From: Microcaldota archaeon
GTDB taxonomy: Archaea > Micrarchaeota > Micrarchaeia > Anstonellales > J096
Assembly (NCBI GenBank): GCA_015522475.1
Contig: WAMF01000018.1
Location: 88,833-152,832 of the forward strand
Direction of reading: 5' to 3'
DNA length: 64,000 bases
A model generated the notes under the pieces. That model was given only the letters and a program-made list of their open reading frames with translations. It was not told the DNA's origin and made no database searches. The position numbers were made by a program, and so were the translations under genes. This document shows positions 1 through 7,811 of this stretch, piece by piece (position 1 is the first letter of the stretch; each line of letters opens with the position of its first letter).

Positions 1-1949
1 ATGTAATTTTTACCATTAACTTCTAAGCTCTTAACGATGTTGCTTATGCTGCCCGTCGGAGCGATGCTGAGGACAGCTATATTCCTCATGCCATATTTCT
101 CGACAAGTTTCCTAACAGAGGGCTCGATAGATTCGTTGAAGAAGGGGTTCTTCTTGTATTTATCCCAGTCGTATGTAGGAGCCGTGCCCTTTTCTTTAGC
201 CACCTTAGCTGAGCTCTCATAGGCTTTGTTTGCTATTCTCTTCATAACCTCTCCTATTACTTTTATGCCGTCTTCACTGTCATAGGCATAGCCTAGCTCC
301 ATGAGCATATCCGCTATAGCTACAACACCCATACCAATCCTTCTAGTGGCTTTAGCCCCTTCTACGCGCTGCTTCTCAAGAGGGTTTAAGTATATGTTCC
401 AAGAGATAATGTTATCGAGGAAGCGGTGGAGATGCTCGACGGCCCGCTCAAGTAGGCGCCACTTAATCTTAGCTTTAGACGTGAAAGGATGGTCAACCAT
501 CCTCGCTAGATTTATACTTGAAAGGTTGCAGCTACCACCATCCTCGAGAGGCACTTCCCCACATGGGTTCGTTGTGACTATAGGCTTGCCCACATAGTTG
601 CTTGGACTGTATCTAGTGACACGCGTCCAGAACATAATGCCGGGTTCCGCTGTCTTATAGTTGCTCTCTACAAACATGTTCCAGATCTTTCTAGCGTCGA
701 CGAGAACTTTTATCGAACCAACCTCTCCGCTCGCGAAGTAAAGTAAGTAGTCGCCACCCTGCCTTAGGGCCAAATCGTAATTATAGTTGGCTAGAGCTAC
801 ATGATAATCACCGTAGACGTCGCGCTTGTTTGCAGCCTTAAAGTCTTCCTTGTTTAGAGAAAAGCCATAGTTTTCTGCTATGTAAGCAGCCATCTCTTCG
901 AATGTATTGAAAGCTGCTAGGAACTCATACTGTTTGATGTCACGGGAGGGCATTTCTATAGAGTAATGTACGTTAGTGTAGTCTTGAAGGACATCTGTGC
1001 GCGTACCTTTTATGAGCTTCTTATATATGAGATATTTTCGACCATAGCGGTTTCTCTCGACGACAGCATGCATAAATTCGTCGCTGGCCTTTATACTTAT
1101 GTTGGCAAAGCGCACTTGCGTATTCTCCATGACAGTCTTTTCAATAAGTGCTAGCTGCTCTTCTGTGAACTTACTGCTCCATTTAAGCTGATCTCTTATC
1201 TGCTCAGTCGTCCAATTAGGGACTTGCTTCACTTTTATGAAGCTCTCTATATCGGGATGTTTTGCATCTAGCGTAAGCATAAGAGCTCCACGCCTTCCAC
1301 TCTGTCCTATGAGTCCTGTCGTTGTGGAATAAAGTTCCATAAAGCTTACAGCGCCAGTGCTTTCGTCGGCTGCATTGTGAACAACGGCTCCAGCGGGTCT
1401 TAACACCGCAAGATCTATGCCAATGCCTCCACCGTAGCTGTAGGTTCTTGCCGCTTCATAAGCGGCGTTGTATATGGATTCTATGCTATCATCTTTTATC
1501 ATAGCCACAAAACAGTTTGCCAGCGTCTTTGAGCGGTAAAAATCGCCGGCTCCTGCCAAAATTCTACCGCCGGGAATCCACAATCCGTCAAACAAGTCTT
1601 TGTAGAAAATTTCTGCCCACTCCTCTGCTTTACCGTCATCTTCAACAGCCGCTATAAAAGCAGCTACTCGCACAAACACATCTTCTGGCCTCTGCTCTAT
1701 AGGATTTTCTGAGAGATCTTTCAAGTAGTACTTACGCCTATATATGCTCTCTGCCAACTCGTTTCCGCCCAAATAGTTGGGATGTGTCGGCAACTCACCC
1801 TTAGCCATCTTTTGCCTCAAGTAGAGATAGAGGCGCTTGTATCGCTCAAGCCATTCCTTTGGCGCCTTTTTGTATAGAGCGCTTTCATGATCTAACATTT
1901 CGCGCAGTGCTGGAGGCACCGCGTCCTTTTCTACTAGTGCTTCTTTCAT
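1..1949 (-). CDS. nrdJ: Adenosylcobalamin-dependent (class II) ribonucleotide reductase, 3' end cut by window
   Basis: Reduces ribonucleotides to deoxyribonucleotides for DNA synthesis using a B12-derived thiyl radical. About 650 residues are visible; the C-terminus lies beyond base 1. Recognisable motifs are the substrate-site segment NPCGEVPL followed by a CNLSSINL segment, and IAPTGSIS near the window edge. An N-terminal ATP-cone-like stretch is not obvious. ATG at 1949 is chosen because GGGGG lies about 6 bases upstream; an in-frame ATG at 1955 would sit directly on that site. After APTGSIS the sequence reads NIVKSLEVNGKNY rather than the common short link to SSGIEP, which looks like a family-specific insertion. 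Class II rather than class I is inferred from overall resemblance. The enzyme is oxygen-independent. Confidence 0.9.
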   Translation of the reverse strand, partial: MKEALVEKDAVPPALREMLDHESALYKKAPKEWLERYKRLYLYLRQKMAKGELPTHPNYLGGNELAESIYRRKYYLKDLSENPIEQRPEDVFVRVAAFIAAVEDDGKAEEWAEIFYKDLFDGLWIPGGRILAGAGDFYRSKTLANCFVAMIKDDSIESIYNAAYEAARTYSYGGGIGIDLAVLRPAGAVVHNAADESTGAVSFMELYSTTTGLIGQSGRRGALMLTLDAKHPDIESFIKVKQVPNWTTEQIRDQLKWSSKFTEEQLALIEKTVMENTQVRFANISIKASDEFMHAVVERNRYGRKYLIYKKLIKGTRTDVLQDYTNVHYSIEMPSRDIKQYEFLAAFNTFEEMAAYIAENYGFSLNKEDFKAANKRDVYGDYHVALANYNYDLALRQGGDYLLYFASGEVGSIKVLVDARKIWNMFVESNYKTAEPGIMFWTRVTRYSPSNYVGKPIVTTNPCGEVPLEDGGSCNLSSINLARMVDHPFTSKAKIKWRLLERAVEHLHRFLDNIISWNIYLNPLEKQRVEGAKATRRIGMGVVAIADMLMELGYAYDSEDGIKVIGEVMKRIANKAYESSAKVAKEKGTAPTYDWDKYKKNPFFNESIEPSVRKLVEKYGMRNIAVLSIAPTGSISNIVKSLEVNGKNY

Positions 1950-1955
1950 GCTCAT

Positions 1956-2288
1956 CCCCCAACCAACTTAAGCCAGCTAACTTAAGCCAACCAGCTTAAA
2001 CGATCTATGCGCCTATTGCTGTGCCATCCTGCACCATCATTTTCCCGGCAGTTTCGCCTAGCTGCACAGCATTTTAGACGCGCATGTTTAGCGCGCGTTG
2101 AGCAGCTCAGCGTAGGCAGCTTAAGTCAAGCCACCTCTTTCCCTCTTTCGCTTCCAGACGACTTTGCAATCTTCAGCAACTCCGCTTCAGCTCTCGGTAA
2201 TCAAATCAGCCTCAAACTCTCCTTCAACAGTCCCTTTACCCTTTACTTCCTTACTCTCTTTAAGGCAATTATCTCGACCAATGCGCTT
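1956..2288. other. Non-coding stretch upstream of nrdJ
   Basis: This gap between the nrdJ start and the pilin-like gene holds the period-14 CTTAAG repeat next to nrdJ and presumably the nrdJ promoter (TTTAAG near 1995-2000). An open frame on the plus strand covers 2007-2381, but it has a random-looking Ser/Leu/Arg-rich composition, no ribosome binding site and overlaps the pilin-like gene, so it is not called. Nothing else recognised. Confidence 0.5.
1962..2000. repeat. Short tandem repeat upstream of nrdJ (period 14)
   Basis: The 11-base unit AACTTAAGCCA occurs at 1965-1975 and 1979-1989, with a degenerate third copy (CCAGCTTAAA) to 2000. Each copy holds a CTTAAG palindrome. A further AGCTTAAG lies near 2118-2125. 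The array sits between the nrdJ start and its presumed promoter, so it could be an operator, but nothing here matches an NrdR box that I can recognise. Confidence 0.5.
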
Positions 2289-2900
2289 CTAATGCATCGT
2301 CACAACTTTTGCCACGACGTGTCCCGTTATGTTGTATGGGCCAAAGCACGCGTCTGCCTTAGGGCAGGTCGTATACGTTAATACAATGTCCGCATTGAAC
2401 CTCTGGCCTTTTATCAAGCGCAGCTTGTTTGACGAGAGTGTGAAGATGTGCGACTCCCCAGGTTGCAACTCTATATCCAAGCCCGTCTGAAGACAATTAC
2501 ACAGGCGAGAGCTGTACTTTACTGCATTGATATGAACAGGACTACCAAAGTTGTTTGTGAGGTTTAAGAGGAGCTTGTCTACTTCTCCTTGATCTACCGC
2601 AGCGAAATTGTTGCATATAACTTGAGGGGGAAACATGCAGCTCTCCCTATAACTTTGGTTTATGTTTTGAAGGTAGACACCCAAAGCTGCAAGCACAATA
2701 ATAAGAACGAAAAGTGCCCAACCATATGTCATAACATACTCGACAGCGACTTGAGCCTTGTGGAACCCTCTGTGTTTGCCTTGCTCTCCTTGCTCTTCGT
2801 TAGAAATATGGAAGATTTTATTTTTCTCCTCAGATAAACTAGTATATCCTATATGCTCATTATGTTCACTTGAACAATTTGAAGGCCAAGCCCCTTCCAT
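2289..2900 (-). CDS. Type IV pilin-like protein with class III signal peptide
   Basis: Predicted membrane-anchored, extracytoplasmic pilin-like subunit of 203 residues. A hydrophilic N-terminal stretch of about 49 residues is followed by KA/QVAVEYVMTYGWALF and a hydrophobic segment (about residues 55-78). Q50 would be mature residue 1 and E54 mature residue 5, the pattern cut by archaeal prepilin peptidases (PibD/EppA). The remainder is a beta-rich, Cys-containing domain that would face outside. ATG at 2900 is chosen because GGTGG lies 5 bases upstream and a box A (CTTATAAACC, 2931-2940) predicts transcription starting near 2910; the in-frame ATG at 2915 would lie upstream of that. The long leader before the cleavage site is unusual. 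The structure it builds is unknown. Confidence 0.75.
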   Translation of the reverse strand: MEGAWPSNCSSEHNEHIGYTSLSEEKNKIFHISNEEQGEQGKHRGFHKAQVAVEYVMTYGWALFVLIIVLAALGVYLQNINQSYRESCMFPPQVICNNFAAVDQGEVDKLLLNLTNNFGSPVHINAVKYSSRLCNCLQTGLDIELQPGESHIFTLSSNKLRLIKGQRFNADIVLTYTTCPKADACFGPYNITGHVVAKVVTMH

Positions 2901-2930
2901 TAAATCCACCAACATATACTCTGCCCAATG

Positions 2931-2940
2931 GTTTATAAGG
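2931..2940 (-). promoter_or_regulatory. Box A promoter of the pilin-like gene
   Basis: CCTTATAAAC on the minus strand lies about 36 bases upstream of the ATG at 2900, so the predicted leader is about 10 bases and just includes the GGTGG site. Confidence 0.6.
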
Positions 2941-3235
2941 CTTTACTAGATAAGAGTGGCAGACTACGAAAACACTTTTAAACCTGCTGGGAAAACGTCG
3001 ATACGTCGGGAAAGCATGTCCACAAATCTTCGAAAGATAAAATAAAAAGGAAAAGAAGAAAAAGGGATAAAGGGACGAATAGAATGGATGAATAGAGCAA
3101 ATGAATGAATAAAACAAATAAGTAGTAGATAAATAAGAGGAAAATAAGAGGAGAGAAAATGATGAAAATAAATAAAAAAATAAATAATGGAGCATCTGAC
3201 GAAATATTACAGACTGGCAGAAACTGGCAGAAAAA
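2941..3235. other. Non-coding stretch with a 160-base polypurine tract
   Basis: From about 3031 to 3190 the plus strand is almost entirely A and G with scattered T, built of loosely repeated AATAGA/ATGAATA/ATAAATAA elements. On the minus strand this is a T/C-rich run immediately downstream of the stop at 3236, so it may act as a transcription terminator for the GNAT-like gene. A frame reads through it on the minus strand (to 3195), but its Phe/Ser/Leu/Tyr composition only reflects the pyrimidine bias. Confidence 0.55.
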
Positions 3236-4195
3236 TCAGTAAACCGCTTTACCTCTTTCCCAATCCCAACGGACAGTTGTTAACCCAGCAACACCTTGAG
3301 GGATGTCCGAATATGCAAGCAATATGTTATAGCCCCATGCCATAACATCGTCCGGCCTTGAGCTATGCAAAACTAGCGGCGTCTTTCCTAAGAGTACAAA
3401 CATAGCTCCATTGAATATATGAAAGTTTATGACGCTGTCCTTTGGCCTGTATATGCCCTTTTTCTCGTCGAATACAGCTTCCAAAACATAATGCTCGACT
3501 TCCTCTCTAGAAGGCTCTTTAGCATAGTACATGCGCAGACTTCGAGGGGCGCTGTACGGCATGATTAAATGTGTCGATGAGAAGCGATCGCGTGCATAGT
3601 TTATGAGGTAAGCGGCAAGCTTTGCCTTCTCAAGACGCTTATACAGCTCCTCAGACAGCTCATCCTTAAGAGAAGCCAAGCCGTTAACTATGGAAATGCA
3701 GTAAAGCACCTTTCTCCCATCGTGTGGAGACGGAAGCTCTTCCTTAAGAAAGTTGTAGCTGCGCGGGACGTCTGAATATGAACTCAGTCCCGCTTCAACT
3801 GTCGTCAGCATGGCCAAAGGCTTGCTCTCGTAGAGAAGGACTAGTTGTGTTTTAGGCCATCTCTCAGAAAAAGCGTCGAGTTCTTCTCTTGTTATGCCTA
3901 GCTTTCTAAAGCGCTCCTCTTCTTTTTTTCTCTCTTCTAGAGGCGTATTGGTTTTTTCAAAGGCCCTATGCAATCTGCTCATATTAGCCCATGAGGCCCT
4001 ATACATGAAAATGAGACGTTCGATGAAAGTGTCTCGCTCTCTGCCTTTTAAACTTTCAACAACGTCCTTATAGGTTGCGACGCGCAAATTAAGCAAAGGC
4101 TGCTTCTCGTGGCTTGTCTCCTTGGCCTTTAAGAATCCTTGTCCAAAAGGTGCCAAAGTTAAGACACCATCATGGCTTTGTTCAGAATTGCCCAT
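3236..4195 (-). CDS. GNAT-fold acyltransferase-like protein, probably degenerate
   Basis: 319 residues. The C-terminal half resembles long-form GNAT proteins: a tract THLIMPYSAPRSLRMYYAK, a segment DSVINFHIFNGAMFVLLG, and the closing DDVMAWGYNILLAYS correspond to blocks ending in GYNVLIxY in that group. The acetyl-CoA loop expected after the central strand (Q/R-x-x-G-x-G/A) is not visible; the position reads SIVNGLASLKDELSEEL. It may therefore bind a different ligand or be inactive. The N-terminal 90 residues are charged and helical. ATG at 4195 fits a leaderless transcript from the box A at 4218-4228; ATG at 4207 is possible. Substrate unknown. It is transcribed away from the Tat-signal-like gene. 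Confidence 0.55.
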   Translation of the reverse strand: MGNSEQSHDGVLTLAPFGQGFLKAKETSHEKQPLLNLRVATYKDVVESLKGRERDTFIERLIFMYRASWANMSRLHRAFEKTNTPLEERKKEEERFRKLGITREELDAFSERWPKTQLVLLYESKPLAMLTTVEAGLSSYSDVPRSYNFLKEELPSPHDGRKVLYCISIVNGLASLKDELSEELYKRLEKAKLAAYLINYARDRFSSTHLIMPYSAPRSLRMYYAKEPSREEVEHYVLEAVFDEKKGIYRPKDSVINFHIFNGAMFVLLGKTPLVLHSSRPDDVMAWGYNILLAYSDIPQGVAGLTTVRWDWERGKAVY

Positions 4196-4217
4196 ATTAA
4201 AATACATGTAGGAAAAG

Positions 4218-4228
4218 GTTTAAAAAGT
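4218..4228 (-). promoter_or_regulatory. Box A promoter of the GNAT-like gene
   Basis: CTTTTTAAACC on the minus strand is centred about 27 bases from the ATG at 4195, which implies a leaderless mRNA and decides the start. Confidence 0.6.
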
Positions 4229-4249
4229 ACACAGCCCATCTCCTCCATA

Positions 4250-4260
4250 AACTTTATTAA
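4250..4260 (+). promoter_or_regulatory. Box A promoter of the Tat-like protein gene
   Basis: ACTTTATTAAG lies about 35 bases upstream of ATG 4291, leaving a leader of about 10 bases. Confidence 0.45.
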
Positions 4261-4290
4261 GTCTTGCATGCCCAGCTTATTGTGGAAGCC

Positions 4291-4917
4291 ATGAAAGCAA
4301 CAAAGAAATACTCTCGAAGGGCATTTCTAGGAAAAATGGGAAAAGGTCTAGAATGGCTAGTAAAAACAGGTGCTTTCGCAAGCATAGCCCTATTCTTAGA
4401 AAGGAAGCCAAGGCCTCTTGAAGCTGCAAACGACAATAATAAGAAGGCCTTATTTTTGAAGCTATTTACGTCGCTGCAGAAGGAATTTAATAGAATGCCT
4501 AAGGAGAAGCTCATAAAGTTAGTTGCAGATAATATGTGGAAAGCTTATTTTCCAGAAGGGGGATCATGGGAAAAAGGTGTGAAGGACAGAGAGAAAGCTA
4601 TCTTAGAGTTTGCGGAAAATGTCGTTAAAGAGTTATTAGAGAAGGGACAAATAACAGAGATAAGGAAAAAGGAAAGACAGTTCAAAGGAATGGTTATGGA
4701 TTTGGCATCCTTGCTTACCATTAAAGAAGATACTGCTTCAATAGGCTTAGAAATAGGAAAATTGAGCCCCACAGTCAATCAACTGCTTGAAGAGATAAAA
4801 AGGCGTAAGCGTCTCTCTGAAAAAAGCCTCAAAAGCCTCATTTATCTTCAAAGCCTTCTGTGGGCTAATGCTCTAGCATATATGTATCTAAAAGATAAGA
4901 AGCCCAAAGAGAAATAG
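4291..4917 (+). CDS. Unknown protein with Tat-like signal sequence
   Basis: 208 residues, not recognised. The N-terminus has SRRAFLGK (residues 8-15), matching the twin-arginine consensus S/T-R-R-x-F-L-K, then a moderately hydrophobic stretch (WLVKTGAFASIALFL) and a possible cleavage site after PLEA. The rest is a charged, mostly helical domain with many Lys/Glu and no Cys. Together this suggests export in a folded state by the Tat system. No Tat translocase gene is in the window. ATG at 4291 has a weak GTGG upstream; a TTG at 4264 in the same frame is less likely because box A (ACTTTATTAAG, 4250-4260) predicts a start near 4281. The gene is more A/T-rich than its neighbours. Confidence 0.6.
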   Translation: MKATKKYSRRAFLGKMGKGLEWLVKTGAFASIALFLERKPRPLEAANDNNKKALFLKLFTSLQKEFNRMPKEKLIKLVADNMWKAYFPEGGSWEKGVKDREKAILEFAENVVKELLEKGQITEIRKKERQFKGMVMDLASLLTIKEDTASIGLEIGKLSPTVNQLLEEIKRRKRLSEKSLKSLIYLQSLLWANALAYMYLKDKKPKEK

Positions 4918-4983
4918 TAGGAAAAAGCAAAGATTGAGAAGGGACATAAAAAAGTGAAGAAAGTCCAACTAATCAGGATTAGA

Positions 4984-4990
4984 TTTAAAA
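4984..4990 (+). promoter_or_regulatory. Box A promoter of tRNA-Gly
   Basis: TTTAAAA is centred 44 bases upstream of the mature tRNA 5' end; transcription would start near 5013, giving an 18-base 5' leader for RNase P or a short trailer-type processing step. Confidence 0.5.
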
Positions 4991-5030
4991 GCAGAAGCCC
5001 CTTGTTAAATGCTCACTAAAGAACAGAGCA

Positions 5031-5101
5031 GCGCCAGTAGTCTAGTGGCAGGATATCAGCCTCCCACGCTGGGGACCCGGGTTCAAATCCCGGCTGGCGC
5101 A
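5031..5101 (+). tRNA. tRNA-Gly (anticodon CCC)
   Basis: Full cloverleaf: acceptor stem GCGCCAG/CTGGCGC, anticodon stem TCAGC/GCTGG with the 7-base loop CTCCCAC giving anticodon CCC (reads GGG), T arm CCGGG-TTCAAAT-CCCGG, and discriminator A at 5101. The 3' CCA is not encoded. A T-rich run (TCTCTTTTTATTTCC) follows and probably terminates transcription. The gene converges with the membrane protein gene on the other strand, with only 7 bases between them. Confidence 0.95.
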
Positions 5102-5108
5102 TCTCTTT

Positions 5109-5570
5109 TTATTTCCTTTTGGAAGGCTTATTCGGAGAGGGTTGCTGTGAACGCGCGGTCCTTTTATAGGCTGTGAGCCTGCGGGCTTTCAGGCTGCCTT
5201 CTGCATAATCCTCCACAAGAAAGAGATGCACAAGGAGAAGAATAAGAGGTACAGCTAAAAACAAGACCCAAGTATTGAGGTCGAAGTACCTAAATGTAGG
5301 CATCAAGCTGACAAAGGCATATACAAAGTAAACAAAATATAGGAGCACAACAATCCTGAGAAACCACAAACTGAGCCTTCCAAAAGCCTCCTTTTTTATG
5401 AATTTGTAGAGAGCAAAAAGAAGCTCAATCGTAAGAGCTGCAAGACCAAACATGAGATTTATGGCTAAGACTACAACTATGGCTAAACCTTGGGCCAAAC
5501 CCTCTCTTAAGCCAGCACCAAAGGCCTCACCAACCGCATCGCCTATACTTTTCAACGTCGTCTTAAGCAC
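5109..5570 (-). CDS. Small membrane protein of unknown function
   Basis: 153 residues with an amphipathic Gly/Ala-rich N-terminus (KSIGDAVGEAFGAGLREGLAQG), about three transmembrane segments (roughly residues 28-55, 68-90, 100-118) and a basic C-terminal tail. Not recognised. The start is GTG at 5570, with GAGGGGG six to ten bases upstream; no ATG is available near it. A possible box A (ATAAAAGG on the minus strand near 5648-5656) lies farther upstream. It converges with tRNA-Gly. Membrane location is inferred from hydrophobicity only. Confidence 0.6.
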   Translation of the reverse strand: MLKTTLKSIGDAVGEAFGAGLREGLAQGLAIVVVLAINLMFGLAALTIELLFALYKFIKKEAFGRLSLWFLRIVVLLYFVYFVYAFVSLMPTFRYFDLNTWVLFLAVPLILLLVHLFLVEDYAEGSLKARRLTAYKRTARSQQPSPNKPSKRK

Positions 5571-5793
5571 AACAACCCCCTCTTTGCCTCTTCCTATCTC
5601 CTTATTCCTTCTTGCCTCTTTTCTGTCCCTTTTTGCTTAATCACAAACCTTTTATCACCGCTCCTCTTCTCAACCTTGCCAACAGCCACTCCTTATTTTG
5701 TTTTCTACCCCTCTTTCTCTCTTTTTCTGCTGGCCTGTTGGCCTTGCCTTTCTAGGTCTCCCTACCTGCTCCCATCTGCTCCTATGTATAAGC
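5571..5793. other. Intergenic, pyrimidine-rich plus strand
   Basis: Holds the probable promoter of the membrane protein gene and a long C/T-rich run on the plus strand (about 5575-5635 and 5690-5780). No gene seen. Confidence 0.4.
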
Positions 5794-7797
5794 TCATATG
5801 TAGTAAGTGCAAGGCGCGTTATATACAGTAACATTCACTTTGCAGCGATAATCTATAGGTATGCTATTCTTATAGCCCGATGGATACTGAATTGTTCTGT
5901 ATTGGTCATCTGCAAGTACTGTAAGTAGATACGATGTTGAGTTGCCCTCTGCTATCTGATCAAAGAGCTCCGTATAGTCTGGGATGACAGAGAGATAAGC
6001 AGTCTCGCCCCCGTAGCCAAAAGCATGCTGGCCTATTTGCACGTTTGCCACTTGTATTAAGTTGTAGTAGTCCTCGTCTGTTTTTACAGCTGTATTTTCA
6101 TCACAGCCCAAGAGCTGGTTTGTGTAGAGATTAAAGCCGCAGAAAATGTCAGAGTAAGCTGGGAAGCCTGGAATGATGAGAAGAAGAGGTGGATTGGGAG
6201 AGCAGAGAGCCCCTGCCAAGCATAGGACTATTTTGTTGGCCGTCTTATTTTCAACAGGTGAGGGATCAGCAGCCCCTTCTGGATCCGCTACAGCTGTGAT
6301 GTTAAATATAGCCAAGTTGTCGAGAGGACATGTAAGTGTAAAGGGTATTTTGTAGTTGCCTGAGCCGTTCAAGGTGATAGGCACCCTCTCTAAGTCTGAA
6401 GGTGTTATATCTTTCCATTCTTCTCCATTTATACGCCCCCTTATCTTAAGTGTTGTATTGAAAGCACCTACACCGGGGTCTGGGACCACGCCTATGCTGA
6501 CATTGTAGTGGCCTCTAGCTGGTTGATCCTCTGGCTGGCCTTCCTCCTTTCTCAGTATATCAGGGCCTTGGATTATTACAGTGAGGTGAGGATGAGCTAT
6601 GGGAATATCTATACCTGCTATAACATCCGGCAGCTCAGTAGTACCATCACAAGCTGTCCTTGGATCTGGCTCGAGCGTCAGATTTACATGAACAGGCCCT
6701 GGCCCAGAACCTGTCCTGTTAATACGAACACGCACACCTTCTTCTTGCTGAGGAGCCACTTCTAAACCCACATCTAAAAGCTCTGCTGAAAAGCCTTCAC
6801 TTGCGTTAGCATCTATAACTTTGAGATTCGTATTACCTGTGTTATGCACATAGAGCAGCACATCAACAGGAAAATTAGAGAGCTCTGTTGGGTCAGAGCG
6901 AGTGATTTCAGCAGCTGGTTGCCTTTCTTCTCTAACAACAGCATACGAAAACACTGTGGATGAACTAGAATGTTGTGAGTTACCATAAGGAAGAAGTTTT
7001 CCGGAATACCTCTTTCCAGAGCTAGTGGTAGCTAGGGCCACGACAGCCAATTTCTCTATACGAACTGTCGATGATAATTGGCCTCTACCTTGAGAAGAGG
7101 GTGCAGTATATGTAAAACTCACAGGATTATCGCCTTCATAAACATTCTTAGAAGAGCCCGCAGTAGAAAAGCGAAGATAAAAAAGGGGGTTGATACTGAC
7201 ATCTATCCATTCGTAGTTGCCCTGACTATATTCCACTTTGCAATACCTATAAGTAGAAGAATCATCGGGGTGGATGCCTGTAATTGGAGGACTGCCTTTT
7301 AGAAACGTCATTGAATAGCCGGAGGTACTTGAATCTGAGAGATGCCTACTAAATGTATTTTGTAACCAATTGTCCCAAGAAGTTTCGTCGCTCTTACTCC
7401 ATGTAAGTGAAGAGGTAGGAGCACTTGTATGAGATGAAAGGCTTTGTGCTCCTGTATGAGCAAAAACACATTCTGTGGGATTACCTTGTTCAAGATTTGT
7501 TACCCTTTCTGAAATGGATATAGTAGCCCCTGGGCATACATGGATTTCTGAGGAGGTGGAATAAAGAAAGTCTGCCTCGTCAACTGAAAAAGCATATTGT
7601 GTAGTAAAAGAAATGGGAAGTGTAATATTGTAGTCAACAGTACCTCCAACCCGTATAGATAAGCTTGTAGAAGTACTCCCACTTCCTGCACTCACTGGTG
7701 CTGCATATATAAGAGCTGGTATAGCCAAAAGGAATAAAAAGAATATTCCAACTACCTTCTTCACATTTTTTAGAAGAAGAATCTCGCTTGTATTCAT
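5794..7797 (-). CDS. Exported protein of unknown function, partner of the giant protein upstream
   Basis: 667 residues. An N-terminal signal peptide (VVGIFFLFLLAIPALIYA, cut near APVSAGS) precedes a Ser/Thr-rich, beta-rich ectodomain with many N-x-S/T sequons and scattered Cys pairs. The middle (about residues 300-460) has alternating strands of Ig-like or CARDB-like character, including YVHNTGNTNLKV, which resembles the start of CARDB-type adhesion domains. No C-terminal membrane anchor is visible, so it may be secreted or held by a partner. ATG at 7797 is chosen because GAGGTGA lies 8 bases upstream, inside the 14-base gap after the giant protein's stop; a GTG at 7809 would overlap that site. 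The two genes are an operon. Function unknown. Confidence 0.7.
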   Translation of the reverse strand: MNTSEILLLKNVKKVVGIFFLFLLAIPALIYAAPVSAGSGSTSTSLSIRVGGTVDYNITLPISFTTQYAFSVDEADFLYSTSSEIHVCPGATISISERVTNLEQGNPTECVFAHTGAQSLSSHTSAPTSSLTWSKSDETSWDNWLQNTFSRHLSDSSTSGYSMTFLKGSPPITGIHPDDSSTYRYCKVEYSQGNYEWIDVSINPLFYLRFSTAGSSKNVYEGDNPVSFTYTAPSSQGRGQLSSTVRIEKLAVVALATTSSGKRYSGKLLPYGNSQHSSSSTVFSYAVVREERQPAAEITRSDPTELSNFPVDVLLYVHNTGNTNLKVIDANASEGFSAELLDVGLEVAPQQEEGVRVRINRTGSGPGPVHVNLTLEPDPRTACDGTTELPDVIAGIDIPIAHPHLTVIIQGPDILRKEEGQPEDQPARGHYNVSIGVVPDPGVGAFNTTLKIRGRINGEEWKDITPSDLERVPITLNGSGNYKIPFTLTCPLDNLAIFNITAVADPEGAADPSPVENKTANKIVLCLAGALCSPNPPLLLIIPGFPAYSDIFCGFNLYTNQLLGCDENTAVKTDEDYYNLIQVANVQIGQHAFGYGGETAYLSVIPDYTELFDQIAEGNSTSYLLTVLADDQYRTIQYPSGYKNSIPIDYRCKVNVTVYNAPCTYYI

Positions 7798-7811
7798 AAA
7801 CCACTTCACCT

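Noticed and set aside
1..60. Intein within nrdJ
   Set aside because: No cysteine or serine splice junction or endonuclease motifs are visible in the few residues available.
2007..2381. 124-residue open frame on the plus strand upstream of nrdJ
   Set aside because: No ribosome binding site, biased composition, overlaps the pilin-like gene.
2866..3195. 109-residue open frame on the minus strand rich in Phe, Ser, Leu and Tyr
   Set aside because: Explained by the pyrimidine-rich strand; lies over the start of the pilin-like gene and its promoter.
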